64,000 nt of DNA from Primorskyibacter flagellatus (GTDB taxonomy: Bacteria > Pseudomonadota > Alphaproteobacteria > Rhodobacterales > Rhodobacteraceae): the NCBI RefSeq assembly GCF_014638275.1, contig NZ_BMFJ01000001.1:2158338-2222337 (forward strand), in the 5' to 3' direction. The notes below the pieces were generated by a model. The model was given only the letters and a program-made list of their open reading frames with translations. It did not search any database and had not been told where the DNA came from. Positions 24,944-34,220 of the stretch are shown here, in pieces; within the stretch, counting starts at the first letter, position 1; each line of letters starts with the position of its first letter. The position numbers and the translations under genes are program-made.

Positions 24944-26239
24944 TCAGAGAGATTCAAACCCGAGGGCCTGCGCCGCCAGGTCCTTGTGGAAGATGCCCTT
25001 GAGGTCGATAACAGGCGCACCGGGGCGGCCGAAATTCTGGATCGCCTGCGGACCGAGGTCGCGGAATTCGTTGTGGGCGACGGCGATGATGACCCCGCTG
25101 TAGGCGGCGGTTTCCGGGTCGGTCAGCGCGATGCCAAGGTGCGCCTGCGCCTCCTCCTCCGGTATCCAGGGGTCGTGGATGTCGACCGACAGGCCGAAGC
25201 CTTCCAGGAAATGCGCGATGTCGGTGACGCGGGTGTTGCGGATGTCGGGGCAGTTTTCCTTGAAGGTCGCGCCCAGGATCAGGACCCGCGCGCCCTCGGC
25301 CAGCTGGCCGGTGCGCATCATCGCGCGCAACAGGCGCTGGCCGACATATTCGCCCATGCCGTCGTTGATGCGCCGGCCCGCCAGCACGATTTCCGGGTAG
25401 TAGCCAAGCGACTGCGCCTTGCTGGCAAGGTAGTAGGGATCGACCCCGATGCAGTGCCCGCCGACCAGACCGGGGCGGAAGGGCATGAAGTTCCACTTGG
25501 TCCCCGCAGCCTCCAGCACGTCGAGCGTGGAGATGCCCATGCGGTCGAAGATCAGCGCAAATTCGTTGATGAGCGCGATGTTGACGTCACGCTGCGTGTT
25601 CTCGATCACCTTCGCGGCCTCGGCCACGCGGATCGAGGGCGCCTTGTGGGTGCCCGCCGTGACCACGGTGCGGTAAAGCGCATCGACATAATCCGCGATC
25701 TCGGGGGTGGAGCCGGAGGTCACCTTCCTGATCGTCGCGAAACTGCGGTCCTTGTCGCCGGGGTTGATCCGTTCGGGGGAATAGCCGGCGAAGAAGTCGG
25801 TGTTGTAGGTCAGACCGGAGAGGCGTTCGATGACGGGAAGGCAATCCTCCTCCGTCGCGCCGGGGTAGACGGTGCTTTCGTAGATCACCACGTCGCCGGG
25901 GCGCACCAGTTGGCCGAGCAGTTCGGAGGCGGACAGAAGCGGCGTCAGGTCGGGGCGCTTGTAGCCGTCGATCGGGGTCGGGACCGTGACGATGTAGGTG
26001 TTGCAGCCTTCCAGCGCCTCGGGATCCGCGGACAGGGTAAGGCGATCAGCGGCCTTCAGTGCGTCGGGCGCGATTTCGGCGGTGGAATCGTGACCGGCCT
26101 TCAGTTCGTCGATGCGGCGCTGCGACAGGTCGTAGCCTACGGTCGGGAAATGCCCGGCAAAGGCCACCGCCAGCGGCAGCCCGACATAGCCAAGCCCGAT
26201 GATACCGATACGGGCATTGCTGATTTCTGGCACTGGCAC
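24944..26239 (-). CDS. UDP-sugar 6-dehydrogenase (WbpO/TviB-like)
   Basis: A 431-residue nucleotide-sugar dehydrogenase. The Rossmann motif IGLGYVGLPLA lies at about 14-24, the VPTPID loop and ESTVYPG follow, and the active-site Cys is in GGHCIGVDPYYL. FKENCPDIRNT and VDIHDPW at the C-terminal UDP-binding domain are typical of the WbpO/TviB branch that makes UDP-GalNAcA or UDP-GlcNAcA by two NAD-dependent oxidations. It is the first gene of the minus-strand operon at 22.4-26.2 kb and should supply the acidic sugar of the polymer. Confidence 0.9.
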   Translation of the reverse strand: MPVPEISNARIGIIGLGYVGLPLAVAFAGHFPTVGYDLSQRRIDELKAGHDSTAEIAPDALKAADRLTLSADPEALEGCNTYIVTVPTPIDGYKRPDLTPLLSASELLGQLVRPGDVVIYESTVYPGATEEDCLPVIERLSGLTYNTDFFAGYSPERINPGDKDRSFATIRKVTSGSTPEIADYVDALYRTVVTAGTHKAPSIRVAEAAKVIENTQRDVNIALINEFALIFDRMGISTLDVLEAAGTKWNFMPFRPGLVGGHCIGVDPYYLASKAQSLGYYPEIVLAGRRINDGMGEYVGQRLLRAMMRTGQLAEGARVLILGATFKENCPDIRNTRVTDIAHFLEGFGLSVDIHDPWIPEEEAQAHLGIALTDPETAAYSGVIIAVAHNEFRDLGPQAIQNFGRPGAPVIDLKGIFHKDLAAQALGFESL

Positions 26240-26344
26240 GGACCTCTGTCGTCAACGGATCGGCGACGGAGTCCGTCACTGCGAGTGCCTGCATAACAGA
26301 TTGCTTCTCAGGCTCAATACGTGCGCGTCAGTTCCCGCCGCCGC

Positions 26345-29300
26345 TCAGGCCGTCTGGGCCGCAAGGCTGCTGCGGCGGCGGAAAATCCGCATGACCAGCA
26401 CGAAGAAGACCGGGACAAAGACAACGCCCAGCACCGTGCCCGTGATCGTCCCGCCCAGCACCGCCGTGCCGACGGCCGTACGCGCGCCCGCCCCCGCGCC
26501 CGAGGACAGGACCAGCGGCACCACGCCGAGAGAGAAGGCCATGGAAGTCATGATGATCGGGCGGAAGCGCTGGCGGGCGGCGGTGACGACGGCCTCGAAC
26601 AGACCCTTGCCTGCGTCCACCTGTTCGCGGGCGAACTCGACGATCAGGATGGCGTTCTTGCCCGTCAGGCCGATCACCGTCAGCAGACCGACCTGGAAGA
26701 ATACGCCGTTCTGGAACCCGAAATACCAGGCGGAGGCCAGCGTGCCGAGGATACCGACCGGCATCGCCAGCATGACCGACACCGGGATCGCCCAGCTTTC
26801 GTAGAGCGCGGCGAGGCAGAAGAAGATCGCGGCGAGCGAGAGCATGTAGAGCATCGGCGCCTGCGAACCGCTTTCGCGTTCCTCCAGCGACAGGCCGGTC
26901 CAGGCGACGGAATAGCCGCCGTCGATCTGGGAGACGAGCCGCTCGATCTCGGCCATGGCTTCGCCGGTGGAGACGCCGGGCGCGGGGGAACCCTGGATCT
27001 GCATGGCGGGAGAGCCGTTGTAGCGGGTCAGGCCCTGCGGACCGTAGACCCACCTTTCGGTAGTGAAGTTGGAAAAGGGCACAAGGTCGCCGGAGCTGTT
27101 TCGGACCCGCCATTTCTGAAGATCCGAGGGGTTGGCGCGCGACGTGGCCTCGCCCTGGACGTAGACCCGCTTGGTGCGGCCGTTGTCGTTGAAATCGTTG
27201 ACGTAGGTGCCGGCCATGGCGATGGCCAGCGTGGTGCCGACCTCGCTTGGCGACACGCCCATGGCCCCGGCGGCGCGCCAGTCGATGTCCAGCTTGAACT
27301 GGCTCGCGTCCTCCAGCCCGTTCGGCCGGGCAGAGGCGATCAGCGGGCTCTGTGCCGCCATGCCGAGCAGCTGGTTGCGGGCCTGCAACAGCTGGTCGTG
27401 CGACTGTCCGCCCTGCGCCTGGAGGTAGAAGTCAAAGCCCGAAACGTTGCCGAGTTCGATCACCGCCGGGGGGACGATCGGGAAGACCATCGCCTCCTGG
27501 ATGCCCAGCATCACCGGGAAGGCGCGCCCGGAAATGGCCTGTACCGAGCGGTTCGGGCCAGGACGTTCGTCCCAGTCCTTCATGCGGATGAAGGCGAGCC
27601 CGTTGTTCTGTCCCGCGCCGGAGAAGGAGAAGCCCACGACGCTGAAGACCGCCTCCACGTTCTCGGCCTCAGCCGACAGGAAGTATTCCCGCATTTGGTC
27701 GTTGGCCTTCAGCGTGTTCTCCGCCGTCGATCCCGAGGGGCCGGAGACGAGGGCCAGCATGATCCCCTGATCCTCATCCGGCAGGAAACCGGTCGGGGTC
27801 TGCAGGAACAGCCATGCGATGCCGCCGCCCATGACCGCGTAGATCATCAGCATCCGCAGCGGACGCTTGATGACATAGCCGACCGTGCCACCATAACCAC
27901 GCGACAACCCGTCGAAGCCCTTGTTGAACCAGCCGAAGGGGCCGCGTTTTTTATGGTGTACCGCCTTGGATTTCAGCAGCGTCGCGCACAGCGCCGGGGT
28001 CAGCGTCAACGCCACGACAACCGACAGGGTCATGGCCGATACGATGGTGATGGCGAACTGGCGGTAGATCACGCCGGTCGAGCCGCCGAAGAAGGCCATG
28101 GGGATGAACACCGCCGACAGGACCAGCGCGATGCCGATCAGCGCGCCGGTGATCTGGTCCATGGACTTGCGGGTCGCCTCGCGCGGGTCGAGCCCCTCTT
28201 CCTCCATGATCCGCTCGACGTTCTCGACCACCACGATGGCGTCGTCGACCAGCAGGCCGATGGCCAGCACCATGGCGAGCATGGTCAGCACGTTGATGGT
28301 GTAACCGAAGGCCGCGAGGATGCCGAATGTGCCAAGCAGCACGACCGGGACCGCAAGCGTCGGGATCAGCGTGGCGCGGAAGTTCTGCAGGAACAGCAGC
28401 ATGACGAGGAAGACGAGGCCAATCGCCTCCATCAGCGTCTTCTGCACTTCGTGGATGGAAATCTCGATGAAGGGCGTGGTGTCGTAGGGGATGACGTAGG
28501 TCATGCCCTCGGGGAAGAAGGCGGAGTATTCCTCGATCTTCTCGCGCACCCGCTCGGAGGTGTCGAGCGCATTGGCCCCCGGTGCCAGTTGGATCGCCAT
28601 GCCCGAGGACGGCTTGCCGTTGTAGGCGGCGATGGTCGAATAGTTCTCGGCCCCGATTTCCACGCGGGCGACGTCTTCGAGCAGGACAAGCCCGCCGTTC
28701 GCCTCGGACCGCAGGATGATGTTGTTGAAATCGTCGGGGGTCTGGAGCAGCGATTGAGCGGTCAGCGTGGCGGTGAAGGCCTGCCCGTCCACCGCCGGAA
28801 GCGACCCGAAGGCCCCGGCGGAGATCTGGGCGTTCTGCGCCGACACCGCACCCACCACGTCCGACGGCGTCATGTTGAACGCGGCCAGTTTGGACGGGTC
28901 CAGCCAGATTCGCATAGCGTATTTCGCGCCGAAGACCTGGGTGCCGCCGACGCCTTCGATGCGGCTGAAGGCGTCCACGAGGTTGGAGTTCAGGTAATCC
29001 GACAGGTCCGCCTGATCCATGCTGCCGTCTTCGGAGATGACCGCGATCACCATCAGGAAGCCGGAGGAGGATTTCTGCACCGTCACCCCCTGCCGCTGCA
29101 CCGCTTCGGGCAGCAGGGCCGTGGCCTGGGAAATCTTGTTCTGCACCTGCACCTGCGCGATGTCCGGGTCGGTGCCGGTTTCGAAGGTCAGGGTGATCGA
29201 CGCCGTGCCGGAAGAGGTCGAGGAGGAGGACATGTAGCGCATGCCGTCCAGCCCGGTCAGCTGCTGTTCGATCGTCTGTGTCACGGTGTTGGCGACGGTT

Positions 29301-29464
29301 TCCGCGGAGGCCCCGGGATAGACCGCGTTGACCGACACCGTGGGCGGCGCGATCTGCGGATACTGGGCCACCGGCAGGGTCGAAATGGACAGGAGCCCGA
29401 TGCCCATGATGAGGATCGAGATCACCCAGGCAAAGACGGGACGGTCGATGAAGAAACGGGCCAT
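26345..29464 (-). CDS. RND multidrug efflux permease (HAE1, AcrB/MexB-like)
   Basis: A 1039-residue inner-membrane proton antiporter subunit with 12 transmembrane helices and two large periplasmic loops. The N-terminus MARFFIDRPVFAWVIS, the TM4 acidic pair in GLLVDDAIVVVENVERIM, the GFLPDEDQG motif and the GLTGKNAILIVEFA segment define the HAE1 family. It exports hydrophobic and amphiphilic drugs. It follows the adaptor gene by 56 bp in one operon controlled by the divergent TetR gene. No outer-membrane channel gene follows, so TolC at 9.4 kb is a likely partner. Confidence 0.96.
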   Translation of the reverse strand: MARFFIDRPVFAWVISILIMGIGLLSISTLPVAQYPQIAPPTVSVNAVYPGASAETVANTVTQTIEQQLTGLDGMRYMSSSSTSSGTASITLTFETGTDPDIAQVQVQNKISQATALLPEAVQRQGVTVQKSSSGFLMVIAVISEDGSMDQADLSDYLNSNLVDAFSRIEGVGGTQVFGAKYAMRIWLDPSKLAAFNMTPSDVVGAVSAQNAQISAGAFGSLPAVDGQAFTATLTAQSLLQTPDDFNNIILRSEANGGLVLLEDVARVEIGAENYSTIAAYNGKPSSGMAIQLAPGANALDTSERVREKIEEYSAFFPEGMTYVIPYDTTPFIEISIHEVQKTLMEAIGLVFLVMLLFLQNFRATLIPTLAVPVVLLGTFGILAAFGYTINVLTMLAMVLAIGLLVDDAIVVVENVERIMEEEGLDPREATRKSMDQITGALIGIALVLSAVFIPMAFFGGSTGVIYRQFAITIVSAMTLSVVVALTLTPALCATLLKSKAVHHKKRGPFGWFNKGFDGLSRGYGGTVGYVIKRPLRMLMIYAVMGGGIAWLFLQTPTGFLPDEDQGIMLALVSGPSGSTAENTLKANDQMREYFLSAEAENVEAVFSVVGFSFSGAGQNNGLAFIRMKDWDERPGPNRSVQAISGRAFPVMLGIQEAMVFPIVPPAVIELGNVSGFDFYLQAQGGQSHDQLLQARNQLLGMAAQSPLIASARPNGLEDASQFKLDIDWRAAGAMGVSPSEVGTTLAIAMAGTYVNDFNDNGRTKRVYVQGEATSRANPSDLQKWRVRNSSGDLVPFSNFTTERWVYGPQGLTRYNGSPAMQIQGSPAPGVSTGEAMAEIERLVSQIDGGYSVAWTGLSLEERESGSQAPMLYMLSLAAIFFCLAALYESWAIPVSVMLAMPVGILGTLASAWYFGFQNGVFFQVGLLTVIGLTGKNAILIVEFAREQVDAGKGLFEAVVTAARQRFRPIIMTSMAFSLGVVPLVLSSGAGAGARTAVGTAVLGGTITGTVLGVVFVPVFFVLVMRIFRRRSSLAAQTA

Positions 29465-29520
29465 GTCGGGTCCTGATCGGTTGGTGCGGCGTGGTCGGGG
29501 CTGGTGTCAGGCGGGTCCGG

Positions 29521-30741
29521 TCAGTCCGAGGCGGCGGGGGCAGCCTCAGCGGCCGTGGCTTCGGTCCGGGCTTCGGCCCCCTGCCCTTTCGCGGCCTGTT
29601 CTTCGGACGCCTGTGCCTCCGCTGCCTGCTCCGTCGGGTTGACGGTCGCGCCGGGCCCGACCTTCTGCAGGCCCGCCACGATGACGCGGTCTCCGGCAGC
29701 AAGGCCTTCGGTGACGATCCAGTCGGTTCCAAGGTCCTGCAGAACGGTCAGCGTTCGCTGTTCGACGACGTTCTCGGCGTTCACCGCATAGGCCGTCGGC
29801 TGACCGCGCCGGTCGCGGCTGACCGCGATCTGCGGCACGCGCACGGCATTGTCGATGGTGCCCTGCGGCATTTCCACCTGCACGTACATGCCGGGCAGCA
29901 GGAACCGGTCGGGATTGGCAAAAGACAGGCGCAGGACGATGGTGCCGGTCTCCTCCTTCACATGCGGTTCGGCGGCAGCCAGCTTGCCCGCCTGTTCATA
30001 GGCCGTGCCGTCGGCAAGGGTCAGGATGACGTCATAGGACATCTCCTCCGCCATCGAGGGCGCGGCCCCGCTGCGACGCCAGCGAAGGATGTCGGCTGCG
30101 GACTGGGTGACGTCCACGTAGACCGGATCCAGCGTGCGGATTGTGGTCAGTGCCGTCGCCTGACCCGAAGTGACAAGCGCCCCCTGCGTCGCCTGCGACA
30201 GGCCGGCGACGCCGGAGATCGGGGCGCGGATGATCGTGCGTTCCAGATTGATCTGGCTGGAGAGCAGGTTGGCCTCGGCCACCTTCACGGCGGCGGCGGC
30301 ACTGTCGCGCTGCGCGGTGGCGCTGTCGAGTTCCTGCTGCGCGACGACGTTACGCTCCTTCAGGCGGGTCTGGCGGTCGAATTCCACCTCCGCCGATTTC
30401 AGGGCGGCGCGGGCCTGGTCGACGCTGGCCTCGGCCACGGCCTGCGCCGCTTCATATGTCGCCGCGTCGATCTGATAGAGCGGATCGCCCTTTTCCACGG
30501 CGCGCCCCTCCGTGAACAGCCGCTCCTGGATGATACCGTTGACCTGCGGGCGCACCTCCGCCTCGGTCGAGGCGGCGACGCGACCGGGCAGCGGCACGGT
30601 GAGGGTGATCTCCTCGGCCTTCAGCGTAACGACCGTAACCGGCGAAGGCGGCATCTGCTGCTGCGCCAGCACCGGGGCTGCGGCGAGGCCGATCGCAAGC
30701 GCGAGGGCCGTGCGCGGGCTGACAAGTCGGGACATGGGCAT
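29521..30741 (-). CDS. RND periplasmic adaptor (membrane fusion protein)
   Basis: A 406-residue AcrA/MexA-type protein. A signal peptide ends near APVLAQ; lipoyl halves flank an alpha hairpin rich in Ala, Glu and Gln, with TIIRAPISGVAGLSQAT and EVRPQVNGIIQERLF as hallmark segments. A low-complexity Ala/Glu tail of about 40 residues is unusual for the family. The ATG at 30741 has GGAG seven bases upstream; an ATG two codons later (30735) is also possible. It is the first gene of the efflux operon. Confidence 0.94.
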   Translation of the reverse strand: MPMSRLVSPRTALALAIGLAAAPVLAQQQMPPSPVTVVTLKAEEITLTVPLPGRVAASTEAEVRPQVNGIIQERLFTEGRAVEKGDPLYQIDAATYEAAQAVAEASVDQARAALKSAEVEFDRQTRLKERNVVAQQELDSATAQRDSAAAAVKVAEANLLSSQINLERTIIRAPISGVAGLSQATQGALVTSGQATALTTIRTLDPVYVDVTQSAADILRWRRSGAAPSMAEEMSYDVILTLADGTAYEQAGKLAAAEPHVKEETGTIVLRLSFANPDRFLLPGMYVQVEMPQGTIDNAVRVPQIAVSRDRRGQPTAYAVNAENVVEQRTLTVLQDLGTDWIVTEGLAAGDRVIVAGLQKVGPGATVNPTEQAAEAQASEEQAAKGQGAEARTEATAAEAAPAASD

Positions 30742-30840
30742 CGGGATGCTCCGCTCTGAACGTCTGAGGGACGGACGCCGGGTCGGGACGGCGCGCCGGA
30801 TGGCCGGACTTCCGCCGTGACGGAGGAGACCACTTGCCAC

Positions 30841-30869
30841 CAGTTATTGAAACCCGCTAGTTTTGTAAA
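30841..30869 (-). promoter_or_regulatory. Candidate promoter of the RND operon
   Basis: On the minus strand TTTACA (30869-30864) and TAACTG (30846-30841) are spaced by 17 bp, in the only AT-rich patch of the 160-bp region between the adaptor gene and the tetR-type gene. It is the natural place for TetR operator binding, though I see no clear palindrome. Confidence 0.4.
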
Positions 30870-30901
30870 TACCGGAACGCACACTGCGGAGAGCTGGCGC
30901 A

Positions 30902-31588
30902 ATGGCTGCTGACAAAGGTGACACGGAAGGAACCGCGCGACGGGCCGCCGCGCCAGCCGCAACGCGCCGGGGTCGTCCGCCGCAGATGGATCAGGAGACC
31001 CGGCGGGCGCAGATCCTGTCCGCGGCGCAACAGCTCCTGAACAGCGCGCCCTTCGACTCCGTCCACATGGATGCCATCGCGGTCGAGGCGGGGATGTCCA
31101 AGCGGACTCTTTACGACCTGTTCGACAACCGCAACGCCCTGCTCGGCGAGGCGATTTCCGAGATGGGGCGCGGGATTTTCCGGTCGCTCGCCCCGGAGGA
31201 ACGTGCCCTGCCGCTGGCAGACCGGCTGAATATCCTGCTGACACTCAACGTCCCGCCCGAGGCGGAGATCAAGAAGATCGACTTCCTGCGCGCCATCATC
31301 GCCAAGGTCGACCTCTATCACGACATCGCGCAGTCGATGTGCCGCAACGGGCGCGACGCGCTGCGGGCCAACCTGACCCGGGAGCTAGAGCGCGCAGCCG
31401 GGGCCGGAGAGATCGTCCTGACCGAAGGCACCATAACAGAGGCCGCAGAGATGCTCTGCGACATGGCCTTTCACAATCCGATGGAGCGGCTGCTCGATCC
31501 GGCGGCGGCTGCCCCGTCCCCGGCAGAGGTCAGGGCACGGCGCGACATGGCCATCCGGGTCTTTCTGCGGGGCTGCGGGGCGGGGTAA
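30902..31588 (+). CDS. TetR/AcrR-type repressor of the RND operon
   Basis: A 228-residue regulator with an extended basic N-tail (GDTEGTARRAAAPAATRRGRP). The helix-turn-helix domain is at about 35-80 (ILSAAQQLLNSAPFDSVHMDAIAVEAGMSKRTLYDLF). The C-terminal ligand domain is a standard all-helical one with no recognisable ligand signature. It is transcribed divergently from the adaptor and permease genes across 160 bp, the classical arrangement for local repression of a pump relieved by its substrates. Confidence 0.9.
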   Translation: MAADKGDTEGTARRAAAPAATRRGRPPQMDQETRRAQILSAAQQLLNSAPFDSVHMDAIAVEAGMSKRTLYDLFDNRNALLGEAISEMGRGIFRSLAPEERALPLADRLNILLTLNVPPEAEIKKIDFLRAIIAKVDLYHDIAQSMCRNGRDALRANLTRELERAAGAGEIVLTEGTITEAAEMLCDMAFHNPMERLLDPAAAAPSPAEVRARRDMAIRVFLRGCGAG

Positions 31589-31589
31589 G

Positions 31590-32288
31590 TCAGGCCTCGC
31601 GCGGGGGAAACAGCTGTTGCAGGATCCCGGCGCCGAGCAGGTAGAGAGAGGTCGTCACCAGCCCGACCTGGCCAATCACGCCCGGGTCGAAGTGATCGCG
31701 CGCGGCCCAGGCGGCGAAGCCGGTCCACAGCACCGCCACCGGCAGCGACACCATGCGCCAGCGGCGGGTCCTGACGGGGTGGATGAACTTCAGCGGCGCG
31801 AACATTGCGGCGGCAAGGATGGTAATGACGGGTATGATGACACCAGGCGGCGGCGTGGTCGCGAAAAGCACCAGAACCAGCATGTTCCAGCAGCCGGGAA
31901 AGCCGAGGAAACTGTTGTCCGAGGTCTTCATCCAGTTGCCGGCAAAATAGAGCCCGCTTGAAAAGGTGATGCCGAACAGTGCGATCCACGACCAGACACC
32001 CGGCAGAATGCCCGACTGGAACAGCGCGTAGGCCGGGATGAACACATAAGTCAGGTAATCGATGATAAGGTCGAGCAGCGCGCCGTCGATATGCGGCGCA
32101 TAGGTACGGACGTCGTATTTACGTGCCAGCGGGCCATCGATGCCGTCCACCGCGAAGGCGACGACCAGCCAGAGAAACATGTGTCCCCACCTCTGTTCCA
32201 CCGCCGCGAGAAGTGCGAGCATGGCAAAAACCGCTCCGGTGGCGGTCAGGAGATGAACCGAAAAGGCCCTGAGGACGGAGGTCGACAT
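31590..32288 (-). CDS. pcs: Phosphatidylcholine synthase
   Basis: A 232-residue integral membrane CDP-alcohol phosphatidyltransferase with about eight helices. The Pcs-type motif runs DGIDGPLARKYDVRT (48-62) to DLIIDYLTY (73-81), keeping the metal-binding aspartates at 48, 51, 73 and 77. It condenses CDP-diacylglycerol with choline to give phosphatidylcholine in one step, which depends on choline uptake. Pcs is typical of alphaproteobacteria. It converges with the tetR-type gene, with no bases to spare for a terminator. Confidence 0.92.
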   Translation of the reverse strand: MSTSVLRAFSVHLLTATGAVFAMLALLAAVEQRWGHMFLWLVVAFAVDGIDGPLARKYDVRTYAPHIDGALLDLIIDYLTYVFIPAYALFQSGILPGVWSWIALFGITFSSGLYFAGNWMKTSDNSFLGFPGCWNMLVLVLFATTPPPGVIIPVITILAAAMFAPLKFIHPVRTRRWRMVSLPVAVLWTGFAAWAARDHFDPGVIGQVGLVTTSLYLLGAGILQQLFPPREA

Positions 32289-32475
32289 TCACATGTATTA
32301 GCGCAATGCGGTGGAAATGGAAGTCCTGCATGCTGCGGTGGAGGAGGATGGTAGTCCCGGGGCGAAACGGCAACATGCAACAACAACTGCCCGAATATTC
32401 CGCGCCAGACACTATCAGTAGTTGTCCGACTCGCGGATCTGCGGCACGTTAACCGAATATTAAGTAAATCATCAC

Positions 32476-33006
32476 ATGAGAGATCCGAGTGCATTCTTGA
32501 TGGATCCGGCGGAGCAGGACGAAGGAGAGGGCTTGAGCTTTCAGCGGAAACTTACGGTTCCCCCGGCCCTGTCGCAGTTCGATGCGACGGACATCCGCAC
32601 GCAGTACGCGGCGCTCTGCTATCGCATCGTGAACGACAAGGTCCGGGTGCTTCTGATCACCAGCCGGGGCACGAAACGCTGGATCGTGCCGAAGGGGTGG
32701 CCGATGGCCAAGAAGGACCCGCACGAGGCCGCGCTGCAGGAGGCGGCGGAAGAGGCCGGCGTGATCGGGCGCGCGTGGTCGGACCCTCTCGGCCAGTATA
32801 CCTACATGAAGCTGATGCCGGACGGGTCCGAAATCCCCTGCATCGGGTTGCTGTTCCCGGTGCGTGTCCGCCTGCTCAAGGCCGAGTACCCCGAGGCGAA
32901 CGAACGCGACCGCAAGTGGTTCAGCCGCAAGAAGGCCGCGCGCAAGGTGGACGAGCCCGACCTGGCCGGGCTGATCCGCGATTTCGATCCTGCCGCGCTG
33001 GACTGA
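32476..33006 (+). CDS. NUDIX hydrolase (DIPP-like)
   Basis: A 176-residue protein with a NUDIX box GWPMAKKDPHEAALQEAAEEAGV (quoted in two parts: GWPMAKKDPHEAA and LQEAAEEAGV), residues about 74-96, that keeps the Glu residues for Mg binding. The preceding RGTKRWIVPKG and the following FSRKKAARKV segment resemble bacterial diphosphoinositol polyphosphate or Ap4A hydrolases. The AT-rich 187-bp region upstream, divergent with pcs, should hold the promoter. The substrate is unknown. Confidence 0.88.
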   Translation: MRDPSAFLMDPAEQDEGEGLSFQRKLTVPPALSQFDATDIRTQYAALCYRIVNDKVRVLLITSRGTKRWIVPKGWPMAKKDPHEAALQEAAEEAGVIGRAWSDPLGQYTYMKLMPDGSEIPCIGLLFPVRVRLLKAEYPEANERDRKWFSRKKAARKVDEPDLAGLIRDFDPAALD

Positions 33007-33108
33007 CCCGGGCGGACCGAATGGCCGGGACGGCGGGGCGGCTTGCATCGACCGGATGCACGGCTATGTAATATGTCAGTTCCGCGACAGGGATTGACCG
33101 GGAAAAAA

Positions 33109-33522
33109 ATGATCCAGTTCAGCCTGAAATGCGACAGGGACCACCGTTTCGACAGCTGGTTCCAGTCGGCCGACGCCTTCGACACGCTCCACGGCAAGGG
33201 CCTTGTGACCTGTGCCGTCTGCGGCTCCTCCACGGTCGACAAGGCCATGATGGCCCCGCGGGTGTCCAAGGGGCAGGCCAAGCCGCTCTCCACCCCCGCG
33301 ACGGCTGCGGAACAGGCGCTGGCCGATCTGCGCCGCCGGATCGAGGCGGAGTCGGACTATGTCGGGTCAGACTTTGCCCGCGAAGCCCGCCGGATCCACG
33401 AGGGCGAGGCAGAGGCGCGTTCCATCCACGGCGAAGCCCGCGCGGACGAGGCACGCGCGCTGATCGAGGACGGCGTATCGGTCGTACCCCTTCCCTTCCT
33501 GATGACCCGCAAGGCACACTGA
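33109..33522 (+). CDS. DUF1178 family protein
   Basis: A 137-residue protein starting MIQFSLKCDRDHRFDSWFQSADAFD at 33109. Cysteine pairs lie around residues 8 and 36-39 (TCAVCGSS), giving a possible zinc ribbon. The C-terminal region, rich in Arg, Glu and Ala, is helical and ends VSVVPLPFL, the usual DUF1178 end. No function is known. The SDR gene starts two bases after its stop. Confidence 0.88.
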   Translation: MIQFSLKCDRDHRFDSWFQSADAFDTLHGKGLVTCAVCGSSTVDKAMMAPRVSKGQAKPLSTPATAAEQALADLRRRIEAESDYVGSDFAREARRIHEGEAEARSIHGEARADEARALIEDGVSVVPLPFLMTRKAH

Positions 33523-33524
33523 CG

Positions 33525-34184
33525 GTGCGGGTGGCGATCACAGGTGCCAGCCGGGGCATCGGCGCCCGGCTGATGGCGGCCTATTCCTCTCGGGGTGCCG
33601 AGGTGATGGGAACCTCGCGCCGTGGCGGGAACGGGCTGGTGGCGCTGGATTTGGCAGAGAGCCCCGACTTCGCCCCCCTCGTCGCGTCGGTCGGGGACGG
33701 GCCGCTGGACCTGCTGGTCTGCAATGCGGGGATCTACCCGGACAAGGGGCAGTCGCTGGACACAGGCTTTGACTGCGCGACCTGGGCGCGGTCGATGGCG
33801 GTGAATGTCGCGGGGCCCTTCCTGACCGTGCAGGCCCTGTTGCCCGCGCTGCGGCGGACCGCGTCAACGTCGGGGGGCGCGAAGATCGCGATCATCTCCT
33901 CTGCCATGGGCAGCCAGGCGCGGGCGCCGGGCGGGTCCTATATCTACCGCGCGTCCAAGGCGGCGGCGCTGAACGTCGCGCGGAACCTGTCGCGCGACCT
34001 CGCGCGGGACAGCATCGTGGTCGGGGCCTACCATCCGGGATGGGTCCGGACGGACATGGGCGGCGCAGGGGCCGAAATCGACGCGGATCAGTCGGCCGAG
34101 GGGCTTGTGGCGCGTTTCGAGGAACTCACTGCGGCGACGACAGGCTGTTTCCGGAACTGGGACGGAGCGGACATTCCGTTCTGA
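33525..34184 (+). CDS. Short-chain dehydrogenase/reductase
   Basis: A 219-residue classical SDR with the cofactor motif TGASRGIG near the N-terminus, CNAGIY, a Ser in IISSAMGS, and the catalytic YRASK. The GTG at 33525 lies two bases after the DUF1178 stop, with AAGG upstream; a second GTG at 33531 is possible. The N-terminal strand VRVAITGAS directly follows, so the frame cannot start much later. It probably reduces a small carbonyl substrate; the alcohol is unknown. Confidence 0.87.
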   Translation: MRVAITGASRGIGARLMAAYSSRGAEVMGTSRRGGNGLVALDLAESPDFAPLVASVGDGPLDLLVCNAGIYPDKGQSLDTGFDCATWARSMAVNVAGPFLTVQALLPALRRTASTSGGAKIAIISSAMGSQARAPGGSYIYRASKAAALNVARNLSRDLARDSIVVGAYHPGWVRTDMGGAGAEIDADQSAEGLVARFEELTAATTGCFRNWDGADIPF

Positions 34185-34220
34185 CCAGGCGCCTTGCGCG
34201 CCATGCTCCTGTTATCGACG

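Noticed and set aside
26321-29476. A 1051-codon plus-strand open frame across the RND permease gene
   Set aside because: Its translation is His/Arg/Gly/Asp-rich, typical of an antisense shadow of a GC-rich membrane gene; the minus strand has full RND motifs.
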